A stretch of 64,000 nt of DNA, taken from contig NZ_CP064653.1 in NCBI RefSeq assembly GCF_015711015.1, positions 1,054,001 to 1,118,000 of the forward strand, in the 5' to 3' direction. Source of the DNA: Methylomonas sp. LL1 (GTDB taxonomy: Bacteria; Pseudomonadota; Gammaproteobacteria; Methylococcales; Methylomonadaceae). Below, piece after piece: positions 9,164 through 19,400 of the stretch (positions within the stretch are counted from its first letter, which is position 1; every line of letters begins with the position of its first letter). Position numbers and translations under genes: made by a program. The notes beneath the pieces were generated by a model, which saw nothing but the letters and a program-made list of their open reading frames with translations, did no database searches and was not told where the DNA came from.

Positions 9164-9852
9164 TTGACTATGCCTTGCAGCAATGCTCTAAAACGGGGTT
9201 GAAGATGTTCCAATAACAGCGCGGCAACGGCTTCGTCGGTAAATTCAATCCGCATGGCGTTTTGTTCCAGTTTGATTTTTAAGCCGGACTTGAACTGGTC
9301 ACTGATGTCGAAACTGACGCCTTGGCGCAACAAATCCCCCGCAATCAAGGCGCTTAAACTGGATAAGGCACCCTGCCGCAGTTCTTCCGGATTTTTGCGG
9401 AGTTCATCGACACCGATGACATCCTCGGGCAATATCAAGGTGATTTGCTGATTGTCATCCAGGCCGGCCTTTGCCCGCACCTGGCCGGCCAAGGCCAGAA
9501 TCAGCTGCTCAATGATAGCGGGTTTAGCCATCTGTTCGGCCACCGCGCGCCGCACTTCCTGGCTGAAGCTGCCTAGCAAGGTGTCGCGCAATTTCAACAA
9601 GGCATCGCGGCTAGCCAAATTCAAGGCATCAATGCCGGCTTTTGTAAGGGCGTCGGCTTCGGCTCGGGCTTTACCGACGATGTTTTTGGCTTCCTGTTCG
9701 GCCTCGCCGATCAACCAGGTCGCGCGTTTTTGAGCATTGGCGACAATATCCTCGGCTTTTGCTTGCCCGGCATTGACGGCTTGTTCACGCAAACGTTCGA
9801 TTAATTGTTCGACACCCGAAGATGCAAAATCGGCTTTTTCCTCTTCTTTCAT
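9160..9852 (-). CDS. V/A-type ATPase subunit E
   Basis: Peripheral-stalk subunit of 230 residues. The N-terminal two-fifths is an Ala/Glu/Lys-rich right-handed coiled coil (repeats like QAKAEDIVANAQKRA, EAEQEAKNIVGKARAEADA). The C-terminal part is a globular alpha/beta head that binds the A/B hexamer. An AAGGATG ribosome site precedes the ATG at 9852. It follows K by ten bases and overlaps the DUF2764 gene. Confidence 0.9.
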   Translation of the reverse strand: MKEEEKADFASSGVEQLIERLREQAVNAGQAKAEDIVANAQKRATWLIGEAEQEAKNIVGKARAEADALTKAGIDALNLASRDALLKLRDTLLGSFSQEVRRAVAEQMAKPAIIEQLILALAGQVRAKAGLDDNQQITLILPEDVIGVDELRKNPEELRQGALSSLSALIAGDLLRQGVSFDISDQFKSGLKIKLEQNAMRIEFTDEAVAALLLEHLQPRFRALLQGIVK

Positions 9853-9862
9853 GATTACATCC

Positions 9863-10312
9863 TTAACCTTTAGGAATGCCGCCGCTGACTACCAGCGCAA
9901 AAATAAAGGAAAACACCGCAAAGCCTTCGACAATAGCGGCTGGTACGATCGACAAACCAAAGATTTCCGGTTTGGATTTGGCGGCATGAATGGCGGACGC
10001 GCAACATTGGCCTTGATAAATGGCGCTTAACATCAAGGCTAATCCGGACATCACGCCTACCGCGAACAATCCAGGCGCGTTTTCAATGGTCACGGGTCTG
10101 TTCAAGGTAAACATGACCACGATGCCGAAAATAACCTGGGACGAAGCCATGGCCGATACGCCAACATAGCGGCCATGACCGGTTTCCGTGTCCAACATCG
10201 CGCCGATGGCGGCTTGTCCGGCGGTTGAACAACCGATGATGCTACCAAGGGCTCCCAGCGCCATGGGTGCATATAAACCTATCCAGCCTAAAATAATTAG
10301 TAATTCATTCAT
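9863..10312 (-). CDS. V/A-type ATPase rotor subunit K
   Basis: Membrane rotor proteolipid of 149 residues containing two fused helical hairpins (four membrane segments). The ion-binding set can be read as S58-Q59 in helix 2, Q100 in helix 3 and E129 in helix 4. These align with T64-Q65, Q110 and E139 of the sodium-translocating Enterococcus hirae NtpK, which suggests Na+ rather than H+ coupling (inference). The gene has a good AAGGAG site and overlaps the subunit I stop by one base. Confidence 0.92.
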   Translation of the reverse strand: MNELLIILGWIGLYAPMALGALGSIIGCSTAGQAAIGAMLDTETGHGRYVGVSAMASSQVIFGIVVMFTLNRPVTIENAPGLFAVGVMSGLALMLSAIYQGQCCASAIHAAKSKPEIFGLSIVPAAIVEGFAVFSFIFALVVSGGIPKG

Positions 10313-12111
10313 TAATGGACTCCTTTTTTGGAAAATGCTTTAAACGGGTAACCTTCATCGGAAACGCTCCAATTATAAAATTCAATGAAATTCAAACGTA
10401 AACCATGCACCAAACCACTCAATACGCATAACAACAAGTTCAATGCATGTCCCAATAAAAGAATCAAAATACTGAGGAATAAGCCTGGCCCCGGTAAGCT
10501 ATGAAAAACTTGTTCCGCCAGATTATTGAATGTCACGGCCAGTGATGCTCCCGCCAAACCCAATGCAAATAAACGCATATAACTCAGAACATCGCCAAAT
10601 AATTTGGTGATATTGACCAGACTCTCAATGCCGTCCAATAATCGCCAGAACCCGTCGCTCCAACGGCGCAAGGGCCGTTCACTGCTGAACAACAGCAATA
10701 ACAGGGCTCCTAGGCCTAATCCCGTTTGCCCCGCCGTACGCAATAAATCGGAGTCTTGTTCCATGGCTATCCAATAGCAAAATCCGCCAGTTACCATGCC
10801 AATCCAGCCTATTGGCGCCAAAGCCTGACTGGAGGTTCGTAGTTGCCAGGCTTTGATCAGATTGGCCATGGCGATATGAACCACACCGACCGCGATGGAA
10901 AAGCGCATCATGCCGTCAAAATCATTTAGGTCGAATAGCTTTAATGCCTCTAAAGGACTGTTCGGTTTTGGACCATAACCGAAATAACTGCCGCATAAAA
11001 TGCCCCAGATGATAGACAGTATAATGGTGGTGGCTGCTAAAACACGTATCCGGCGGCCTTTCAGGTCGGCGCCAAGACTGCGCCACTTGAACGCGAGAAT
11101 GCCGGCAAATACGGTCGCGTAGCCGGCGTCCGACATAATGATGGCAAAGAATAGCGAGAAGGAGAAAAACACCATCAATGAAGGATCCCAACCTTGATAA
11201 TGCGGTGTTTGATAGAACTCGACCAAATCTTCGCCGCCGCCGAATTGGGTTGGATTTTCCAATTGTGTCGGCGGTTTATCGTCTGGCGCCGGATCTTCCA
11301 CCAACAAGGCCAAACCTTGTTTTTCGGCAAATTGAAGATAACGATCAAGATGTTTTTCCGGTAGCCAGCCTTGCACGGCAAAAACCCCGGCGTCATCCCG
11401 AGTCAGGGTCTGAGCCTGTTTCAACGCATCCTGATTTAGAGTTTCGTTGAAATGCAACGTCAGCAAGGCAATCCAACGCGTCAATGACTCACGCTGAGCT
11501 TGTAGATCCTCGAGGTTTAATTCAACTTCATTGCACTGATCTTGTAGCGTGGATAGCGGCACGGAGCCGGTATGGGTTCTGGCAACCGGTAAGCCATGTT
11601 CGGGCGGCTCGGTTTCGGAAATGACGACGACGTAGCAAAACAGGTTGTTTTGATATACCGTTTGCCAGACAAGGCTACAGCTGTCGAGTTGCTTCATCAT
11701 TTTTTTAGGAATGATATAAAACCATAAGCGTTGGGCGGCCAGCAGACCGGTTTCCGGTAGATTAAAATTGCCCCAGGGTTCCAGTTCCTTGATACGCTTT
11801 TGTAACGAGTCAAACCGATCGGTCAATTCGCGGGCTTTATCCTTCAGTTTCACGGCCTGATCGACTACCTGATCGATGTTGAACGCTTTGCCGTGTTTGG
11901 CTTGATGCCGTTTATTAGGGCAATTGTTGAGGTATCTCAAGGCTTGAATCACGCGCTCGGATTGCCGGCCTACCTCCCTTTCCCTTGAGCGTCTGGAAGG
12001 ATTCAATCGAATCAAATGTAGTTCGCCCATGGTTTGCAATTGATCTAGGATTCGAACCTTGTCTTCAATCAATCCGCAGAACGTCAATTTTTTCAGTCTG
12101 ACAATTGCCAT
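10312..12111 (-). CDS. V/A-type ATPase subunit I (a-type stator)
   Basis: Stator subunit of 599 residues that forms the ion half-channels. The N-terminal ~300 residues are a cytoplasmic coiled-coil/globular arm (for example DRFDSLQKRIKEL). The C-terminal half has seven to eight membrane segments, including the LGHALNLLLCVLSGLVHGLRLNFIEF-type region that holds the conserved Arg facing the rotor. It begins directly after the subunit D stop. Confidence 0.92.
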   Translation of the reverse strand: MAIVRLKKLTFCGLIEDKVRILDQLQTMGELHLIRLNPSRRSREREVGRQSERVIQALRYLNNCPNKRHQAKHGKAFNIDQVVDQAVKLKDKARELTDRFDSLQKRIKELEPWGNFNLPETGLLAAQRLWFYIIPKKMMKQLDSCSLVWQTVYQNNLFCYVVVISETEPPEHGLPVARTHTGSVPLSTLQDQCNEVELNLEDLQAQRESLTRWIALLTLHFNETLNQDALKQAQTLTRDDAGVFAVQGWLPEKHLDRYLQFAEKQGLALLVEDPAPDDKPPTQLENPTQFGGGEDLVEFYQTPHYQGWDPSLMVFFSFSLFFAIIMSDAGYATVFAGILAFKWRSLGADLKGRRIRVLAATTIILSIIWGILCGSYFGYGPKPNSPLEALKLFDLNDFDGMMRFSIAVGVVHIAMANLIKAWQLRTSSQALAPIGWIGMVTGGFCYWIAMEQDSDLLRTAGQTGLGLGALLLLLFSSERPLRRWSDGFWRLLDGIESLVNITKLFGDVLSYMRLFALGLAGASLAVTFNNLAEQVFHSLPGPGLFLSILILLLGHALNLLLCVLSGLVHGLRLNFIEFYNWSVSDEGYPFKAFSKKGVH

Positions 12112-12714
12112 TTAATCCCCCGACTTAGCCCGTAGCTGTTTGGTGATTTTGGAGCGCACGACATCGGCGCGTTCGGCGTCGGACAGAAAAATCCGGATTT
12201 TACGGATGTTTTGCTGGGATTTTGGGATCAATACCTTGTCGAATAAATTGACCTTCTGGGTTACTTTTTTGACCGCGGCATTCAACAATTGCAACCGTTG
12301 TTGCTCGACCCGGTGTTGCACCTGTAATTCCAGCATCTCACGCAATTGCACCACCACGCCATCGACCCAATGCGGCTTCAAATAAGGTGAATAGGGCTTG
12401 TTAATCAATTCAACTTGTTTTAATACCGGTAGATTGATGCCGACGATATTTTCCTTATCCAGTTCCACCGAGCCGACCTTAACCAAATTATCGAGATCGA
12501 TATCAAGATTGGAGATCATGGGCAGCGAATTAATCACGACTTGTTGGCATTGCGCCATGCGCTGCCGAGTGCTTTCCAGCTGCGTCCAGCCCTTGGCGCG
12601 CTCGATCACCAGCTTTTGCCGTTTCATTTCCAACGACGGCAGGTATTGCTGGTAACGTTTAAGCTTACCGTTTTCCCGGTGCAGCGAAGCCTTGTTAAGC
12701 GACAGCCTGGCCAT
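12112..12714 (-). CDS. V/A-type ATPase subunit D (central shaft)
   Basis: Central rotor shaft, 200 residues, almost entirely a long antiparallel coiled coil. The start MARLSLNKASLHREN is typical of subunit D. C-terminal KSQQNIRKIRIFLSDAER matches the conserved signature of the family. It overlaps the end of subunit B by 20 bases. Confidence 0.92.
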   Translation of the reverse strand: MARLSLNKASLHRENGKLKRYQQYLPSLEMKRQKLVIERAKGWTQLESTRQRMAQCQQVVINSLPMISNLDIDLDNLVKVGSVELDKENIVGINLPVLKQVELINKPYSPYLKPHWVDGVVVQLREMLELQVQHRVEQQRLQLLNAAVKKVTQKVNLFDKVLIPKSQQNIRKIRIFLSDAERADVVRSKITKQLRAKSGD

Positions 12715-14056
12715 GTTGCGCCTTGGGGAAGTATTTGTCGATTAGGGCTTGTTTCATCAATAATTCGGTTTCGGAAAAGCATTCGGCCAGGGTTTGCCAG
12801 CTCAAGTCCAATGCTTGCTCCAACGGAATCGATACGTTGATGTCCATGAAACGCTTTCTGAACAATTTACCGAACTTCAGTAACTTATGGTCGTAATCGG
12901 ACAAATCGAAGGCCATGGCTTGTTTTTGCTCGGCATCGTTGGCCGCGGCATAAAAGCGGATCATGGTGTTCATGATTTGAGAATGGTCTTCGCGGGTCAC
13001 CTTGCCGATTACATGTTGTTTCAAGCGTGACAGCGAGCCGAACGGGTCGAGCATCCCGTCATGCAGGTAAAACTGGCCTTCGGTGATATAGCCGGTGTTA
13101 TCCGGTACCGGATGGGTGACATCGTTACCCGGCATGGTGGTTACGGTCAAAATAGTGACCGAGCCCGCGCCCTTATAGTCGCAGGCTTTTTCGTAACGGC
13201 GGGCCAATTGCGAGTACAAATCCCCCATGTAGCCGCGATTCGACGGTACGTGCTCCATCGAGATGCCGACTTCCTTCATCGCATCGGCATAAGCCGTCAT
13301 GTCGGTCATCAACACCAGTACCCGCTTTCCTTCCTCTACCGCAAAGCGTTCGGCCACCGCCAACGCCATATCCGGCACCAATAATCGCTCCACGATAGGA
13401 TCGGAAGCCAGGTTACAAAACATCACGGTTCTGGCAAAGACGCCGGCCAGTTCAAACTGGGAGCGGAAATAATGGAAGTCGTCGAATATCAAACCCAAAC
13501 CGGCAAACACCACGATGTCGGCATCCGCCTGAATCCCCACGCGCGCTAAAAATGCGTTGAAGGGTTCTCCGGCAATCGAGAATATCGGGATTTTTTGGCT
13601 TTCGACCAGACAATTGAACAAGTCGATCATCGGAACGTCGGTGCGTATCATTTTTGACGCCAACACCCGCTTCATTGGGTTGACCGAAGCGCCGGTGATG
13701 GTGACTTTGGGGTCGGGTTGTAAGTCCGAGCCGCCATCCATCGGCTCACCGACACCGTTGAAAATGCGGCCGAGAATATTGGTCGAATAGGTTACTTGCA
13801 GGGCATGGCCCAAAAAGCGAACCGAGGCCGCGGTCGATATGCCGCGGGTACCCGAGAAGACTTGCAGTGAAACTTTTCCGCCATCGATTTTGATCACTTG
13901 CGCCAGCGAATCGCTGCCGTTGGGATCTTCTATCCTGGCCAGATCGCCAAAGCGGGTGCTAATGTCCTGATGCGTGGATACACTTCCTATGTTGACCGTG
14001 ATGATGTTACCGACTATAGACAAAATATCGCAATGTCTAATCATGTGTTCAATCAT
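12695..14056 (-). CDS. V/A-type ATPase regulatory subunit B
   Basis: Non-catalytic nucleotide-binding subunit of 453 residues and first gene of the ATPase operon. It has the beta-barrel N-domain, the GEPMDGG segment, and a degenerate P-loop (IAGEPFNAF instead of GxxxxGKT), as expected for B. The stretch MTDMTAYADAMKEVGISME is a clear B-subunit signature. The ATG at 14056 is supported by CGGAGC about seven bases upstream. The gene is separated by 83 bases from the upstream purK gene on the same strand. Confidence 0.94.
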   Translation of the reverse strand: MIEHMIRHCDILSIVGNIITVNIGSVSTHQDISTRFGDLARIEDPNGSDSLAQVIKIDGGKVSLQVFSGTRGISTAASVRFLGHALQVTYSTNILGRIFNGVGEPMDGGSDLQPDPKVTITGASVNPMKRVLASKMIRTDVPMIDLFNCLVESQKIPIFSIAGEPFNAFLARVGIQADADIVVFAGLGLIFDDFHYFRSQFELAGVFARTVMFCNLASDPIVERLLVPDMALAVAERFAVEEGKRVLVLMTDMTAYADAMKEVGISMEHVPSNRGYMGDLYSQLARRYEKACDYKGAGSVTILTVTTMPGNDVTHPVPDNTGYITEGQFYLHDGMLDPFGSLSRLKQHVIGKVTREDHSQIMNTMIRFYAAANDAEQKQAMAFDLSDYDHKLLKFGKLFRKRFMDINVSIPLEQALDLSWQTLAECFSETELLMKQALIDKYFPKAQHGQAVA

Positions 14057-14139
14057 GCCGTGCTCCGTTCAAATCCAGTTTGAATTACCCAAATCTAATA
14101 TTGAGATTATCACTGGTGGGGGAATATGGGAAATTTGTT

Positions 14140-15234
14140 TTACGAATCGTCCACTCGCTCCGCCAGCGACGTCAACTGTAACAGGGTTTGCCGAAATGTA
14201 TCGGCGTCATCGGTTCTCAAGCTGGCGTGGGCGACTTTACGGCCCTTGCGCGGGGTTTTGTCGTAAAGATGCAAATGCGCATGGTTTAAGTCTAGCACTT
14301 CTTTCGTTTCCGGCAGGCCGCCGATGAAATTGACCATGGCCGCGTATCCACGGGTTTGGGTTGAACCCAACGGTAAATCCAAGATGGCGCGTAAATGATT
14401 TTCAAACTGACTGGTTTCCGAGCCTTCTATGCTCCAATGGCCGGAATTATGTACCCTTGGCGCAAATTCGTTGGCTAACAGGCGGCCATCGACATCGAAC
14501 AACTCCAGCGCGATCACGCCGACGTAATCCAGTTTTTCCAGCAAGCGCCGTGCATAATCCTCGGCCATGGCTTGTTCGGCATCATTGTGACAAGCGGTCG
14601 CCAGCCGTAAAATGCCGCCGCTGTGTTGATTTTCCGACAGCGGATAAAACACGATGTCGCCCGACGGGCGGCGGGCGGCGATAATGGACACTTCGCGTTG
14701 GAACGGCACAAAACCTTCGACAATGGAAGATGCGCCCTGCATGGCTTCCCAGGCCGACTCCAGATCATCGGCTGATCTTATAACCATCTGCCCCTTGCCG
14801 TCATAGCCCATGCGCCGGCTTTTCAAAATCGCCGGATAACCGATTTCGGGCATGGCACGCTGCAAATCCGCCAAACTATCAACGGCGGCAAACGGCGCGG
14901 TACCTATAGCTAAGTCCTTGAAAAAGTTTTTTTCCAGCAATCTATCCTGGGCCACCGCCAAGGCATTGGCTGGCGGATACACCGTGGTATGGCTGGCTAA
15001 AAATTCCGCCACATGCGCGGGCACGTTTTCAAACTCATAGGTCACTATATCGGCTTTTTCGGCCAACTCGGCCAACAAAGCCGGATCGTCGTAAGCGCCG
15101 CGCAGATGCTCGCTCAAGCCGGCCGCGCCGGCATTGATGTCGGGATCCAGTACGATGAATTTCAAGCCCAAAGGATAACCGGCCAGCGCGATCATCCTGG
15201 CGAGCTGGCCGCCACCGAGAATACCGATCTTCAT
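14140..15234 (-). CDS. purK: N5-carboxyaminoimidazole ribonucleotide synthase
   Basis: ATP-grasp enzyme of 364 residues that makes N5-CAIR from AIR, ATP and bicarbonate in purine synthesis. The start [21 protein letters not shown] is the typical PurK nucleotide-binding opening; GYDGKGQ and the [17 protein letters not shown] segment carry the ATP-grasp active site. It is translationally coupled to purE through an ATGA overlap. Confidence 0.96.
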   Translation of the reverse strand: MKIGILGGGQLARMIALAGYPLGLKFIVLDPDINAGAAGLSEHLRGAYDDPALLAELAEKADIVTYEFENVPAHVAEFLASHTTVYPPANALAVAQDRLLEKNFFKDLAIGTAPFAAVDSLADLQRAMPEIGYPAILKSRRMGYDGKGQMVIRSADDLESAWEAMQGASSIVEGFVPFQREVSIIAARRPSGDIVFYPLSENQHSGGILRLATACHNDAEQAMAEDYARRLLEKLDYVGVIALELFDVDGRLLANEFAPRVHNSGHWSIEGSETSQFENHLRAILDLPLGSTQTRGYAAMVNFIGGLPETKEVLDLNHAHLHLYDKTPRKGRKVAHASLRTDDADTFRQTLLQLTSLAERVDDS

Positions 15235-15728
15235 GCTTGCACCTGCCGAGGATCTGGGTTGGCATTGACATTATCGGTTTGTTGCTGGCGATAAGCGTCC
15301 AGGGCGGGGCGGTATTGCGGGTGTTTATTGCTGACAATTGCCGCGGCCAGCAAGGCGGCATTGACCGCGCCAGCCTTGCCGATTGCCAGGGTACCCACCG
15401 GGATACCGGCCGGCATTTGCACGATAGACAATAAGGAATCCATGCCATTCAGCGCTTTAGACTGCACCGGCACGCCCAAGACCGGTAAGGCGGTTTTCGC
15501 GGCGGTCATTCCGGGCAGATGGGCGGCGCCACCGGCGCCGGCGATGATGACTTCCAGGCCTTTGGATTCAGCCGTTTCGGCATATTGAAACAGCTTATCC
15601 GGCGTACGATGGGCCGATACCACTTCCACTTCGTGCGGTATATCCAAATGTTCTAGGGTTTGCGCGGCATGTTGCATGGTTTCCCAGTCGGATGTGGAAC
15701 CCATGATGATGCCTATCAATGCGGTCAT
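15231..15728 (-). CDS. purE: N5-CAIR mutase
   Basis: Class I PurE of 165 residues, converting N5-CAIR to CAIR. Family motifs are visible: GSTSDW at the phosphate site, [13 protein letters not shown], and [11 protein letters not shown]. The partner purK follows with an ATGA overlap, forming a two-gene unit. Confidence 0.96.
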   Translation of the reverse strand: MTALIGIIMGSTSDWETMQHAAQTLEHLDIPHEVEVVSAHRTPDKLFQYAETAESKGLEVIIAGAGGAAHLPGMTAAKTALPVLGVPVQSKALNGMDSLLSIVQMPAGIPVGTLAIGKAGAVNAALLAAAIVSNKHPQYRPALDAYRQQQTDNVNANPDPRQVQA

Positions 15729-15809
15729 GCAAAATCTCCGGTTACAGCTATAGCCAAAATTAGCGCGATTATCGCATAAAAGCGAATTTGATCAGACTGC
15801 GGATCACAT

Positions 15810-16448
15810 TTAGCTTTTGCCCAGTTGATAAGTATTCGCGATTTCACGCAATAATGCCCAGGCTTCGGGAAAGTCATAGTTTTCGATCAGTTGATCAAGT
15901 TTGCCGCAAATTGTCGGGTTCACCTTGTACTTAACTAAAGGGGCCAGTTCCCGCCATATTTTATTGGCTTTCATGTTGCCATCTTGCAGAAGCTCTAATA
16001 ACGATTCGGTCAGTGCCCGAATTTGCTCCGGGGCAGCACTGCTAGGCGTTGATGCCGACGGTTCCTGTGCTGATAAGTTAGCAGCGATGGCGCTGCAGGC
16101 CGCCGCGAGGTTATCGGTCAACAAGTCGAGTTGTTGTTTGATCTGTGGTTCGGTGGCGTCATTGCGGGCGAGATTTTCCAGCATCAACGTCGTTTTTTGC
16201 AACTCGCTAGCGCCCAGTGTGCCGGCAATCCCTTTTAATGTGTGCGCCAAGCGCTTTGCCTCGTCTAGATTGCCGGCGGCGAATAACCGCCGCAATATTG
16301 AAGCATCGTCGACATGTTTATCGAGGAATTTAACCAGCATACGCTGATAGAGTTCCTGGTTGCCGGAAAGATGTGTCAGTGCCTTAGCCGTGTCGAGAAT
16401 CGCGTCGCATGCCGGTTGCCGTGGCAACATGTCGGCATTGGCGCTCAT
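15810..16448 (-). CDS. Hpt phosphotransfer protein, split from the hybrid kinase
   Basis: Histidine phosphotransfer protein of 212 residues. The Hpt signature [12 protein letters not shown] puts the phosphorylatable histidine at H69. The N-terminal stretch ([23 protein letters not shown]) looks like the linker that normally joins a REC domain to a fused C-terminal Hpt in hybrid kinases. The ATG overlaps the stop of the 1747-residue kinase (ATGA), and a dispersed repeat fills the space just upstream. I infer that this was once the C-terminus of that kinase. The second half (residues ~120-212) is less conserved and unassigned. Confidence 0.85.
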   Translation of the reverse strand: MSANADMLPRQPACDAILDTAKALTHLSGNQELYQRMLVKFLDKHVDDASILRRLFAAGNLDEAKRLAHTLKGIAGTLGASELQKTTLMLENLARNDATEPQIKQQLDLLTDNLAAACSAIAANLSAQEPSASTPSSAAPEQIRALTESLLELLQDGNMKANKIWRELAPLVKYKVNPTICGKLDQLIENYDFPEAWALLREIANTYQLGKS

Positions 16449-19400
16449 GCCGGCGTTCGCTGAAAATCTTGGAAACGGAGCGTAAGCGAAGTGAAGATTT
16501 TTAGTCCACGATAGCCGTAGCGCCGGGCGGGTTTTCGTAGCGAAGCGGAGAAAACCTGCAAGGCCTCGCGAAACGGCGTTAAGTCATGCGAGAGCCGATG
16601 TTTCGATCCCCTTGTTGGGTCGAAACGAGGTGACGCGGACGAATCGGGGCCGCCGTAGGCATAAGCGGTCGCGTAATTTTTGCCGCTTGTTGGGGCTGGG
16701 ATGCCCCTAAACAAGCTTTCGCAAAAATAGCGACTCCCCGAGTTTTGCTCGATAGCGGCTGCGGGAATCCAATATGCCAACTTGGCGTATAAGATATTCG
16801 GCTCGACAGGCTTAACGATATGGTCGTTCATGCCGGCTTCCAGGCAACGGTTGCGATCCTCGGCGAAAGCATTGGCGGTCATCGCCAGAATCGGTATGTT
16901 TTGCCCTTGTGCTAAAGCGCGAATTTGCCGGCTGGCTTCCAGGCCGTCCATAACCGGCATTTGCATATCCATCAAGATAAGATCGTAGTCGCCGTTTTGT
17001 ATCATGGTCACAGCTTCGCCGCCATTGTTGGCGATATCAACGCTGAGTCCGAAGTCTTGCAATAATTCCTTGGCGACTTCCTGATTGATTTCGTTGTCTT
17101 CGGCTAACAGGATACGAGCATTGCTGCGAAGTTTGCCGCCGTCTTCCTGTCGCCAATGCTTCGGTAAGTCTTCGGCGTTTCCCCTGTTTAAGGTGATAAC
17201 GGCCCAAAAGATACTGCCCTTGCCCAGTTCACTGATGACCCCGGTTTCACCACCCATCAAGCTTGCCAAACGTCGCGAGATTGCCAAACCCAGGCCTGAA
17301 CCGCCATACCTGCGGGTTGTGGATGATTCCGCTTGTTCGAAGTCTTGAAACAATTTGTCCAAATGGGCGGCGTCGATGCCGATACCGGTATCTTCAACCT
17401 CGAATTTGATCGTGACATGTCCGCTGTCTTCCTTGACTAACTTAGTGCGCATGATGATTTTGCCGCGTTCGGTGAATTTGGCGGCATTGCTCAGATAGTT
17501 GACCAGTATTTGCCCAATCCGTAGCGGATCGCCGACTAGCGGCAGATCTTTCAGTCTCGGGTCGGTTTCCTCGATAAATTGCAAGCCTCTGCTGGCGATA
17601 CGGTCGGCCATCATGCTGCAGACATGGTCCAAGGTTGGAACAATCAGAAAGGTGGTTTTCTCCAGCGTCAAACGCTGGGCCTCGATTTTCGATAAGTCCA
17701 GGATGTCGTTGATGATGCCGAGCAAATGTTTGCCGGAGGCAATGATACGATCCAATTTGTCAATATGATCGCTGTCTTGGCATTTGCCGCGTAGTAAATG
17801 GGCATAACCGATGACGGCATTCATTGGGGTGCGGATCTCGTGGCTCATGTTGGCGAGGAAAGCACTTTTTGATTGATTGGCGACTTCCGCTGCGTGACGG
17901 GCCATTTCGAGTTCGGCGGTACGGGTTTTGACCAGATCCTCAAGATGTTTCCGGTAACGTTCTAATTCTTCGGCATCGCGTTTTTTTTGCGTGATGTCCT
18001 CCTTGACCGCAACGTAATGGGTCATGACGCCGGCTGAATTGCGCAATGGGCTAATGTTGACCCATTCGGTGAATTCACGGCCATCCTTGCCGCGATTAAT
18101 CAATTCGCCTTGCCACACCGAGCCTTTTGTCAGTGTTTGCCACATGTTTTCGTAGACGCTTAGCGGTGTGTGTCCGGACTTGAGGATGCGAGGGTTCTGT
18201 CCCATCACTTCCTCGATGCTATAGCCCGTGACTTGGGTAAAGCGCGGATTGACGTATTCGATTTCGGCATTCAAATTGGTGATGACGACGATATTGAGGC
18301 TTTGCTCGACGGTCAGCGACAACTTGTTCAACTGTTCTTCGTTTTTCTTACGCCGGGTAATATCGCGGGCGATTTTCGACGCCCCGACAATCTTGCCGTG
18401 TTGATCGCGTATCGGCGAAATGGTGACCGAAACATCGATTTCGCTGCCGTCCTTACGGATGCGTTTGGTCTCGTAATGGGCGTAGGGTTGGCCTAGTTTG
18501 ATTTTTTCGATGATTGTCGATTCTTCGTCGACGAGTTCTAACGGTATTAGCTTGAGCAATGACTGGCCGAGCATTTCCTCGGCGCCGTAGCCGAATACTT
18601 TAGCGGCTCCTGGATTCCAGCTGGTGACGATGCCGTCCAGGTTTTTGCTGATAATGGCATCGTCGGAGGAATTGACGATGGCCTCGAAGCGCTTGGACTG
18701 TTGTTCCAGACGCTTGCGTTCGGTGATGTCGGTCCAGACCACATGAATCAACAGCTTTTCCTGATAACGTATCGGCGTCAACATGACTTCGGCAATGAAA
18801 TGCTCGCCGTTGCGGCGAATATGTTCCCATTCGAAACGATTGCTGCCTTGACGGATCGCGTCATCAATGACTTTGACCACCTTGTCGGCCGATAATTGCC
18901 CGTCGGGTTGGTATTTCGGCGAAATCTCCTCGGGCGCGGAATTCAGTAGTTGATCCAGAGAGTCCATGGCCATCATGTCCAAAGTGGCCTGGTTGGCGTC
19001 AATAAAACGGCCATTCTCCACCAGCAGCACGGGCTGTCTGGAGTCTTCGAACAATTTACGGAAACGTTGTTCGCTTTGTCGCAGTTGTTCCTCGGCTTCG
19101 CGTTGCGCGCTGATGTCGACATGGGTGCCGCTGATAATCAGCGGTTTGCCGTCATTCGTGCGTTTCGAGACTCTGCCGCGGTCGGCAATCCAGACCCAAT
19201 GCCCATCGCGGTGGCGCATGCGCAAATCACAGCTGTAATAGTCGCTTCCGCCGGCTAAATGCTCGGCTAATAATGTATTGGCGCGTTGCAGATCCTCCGG
19301 ATGCACGAAACCATCCCAGGATTCGACGCTAAACGGCTGCAATTCCTCCAGACGGTAGCCGAATATTTCCGCCCAACGCTCGTTGAAAATCGCTTCGCCG

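Noticed and set aside
12695-14056. Reading subunit B as an F-type ATP synthase alpha chain
   Set aside because: Length, lack of a working P-loop and neighbours D, I, K, E and A all fit V/A-type subunit B.
16445-16770. Kinase C-terminal ~105 residues as a functional domain
   Set aside because: They are encoded by a repeat that is noncoding in its other copy and have biased Arg/Ser composition.
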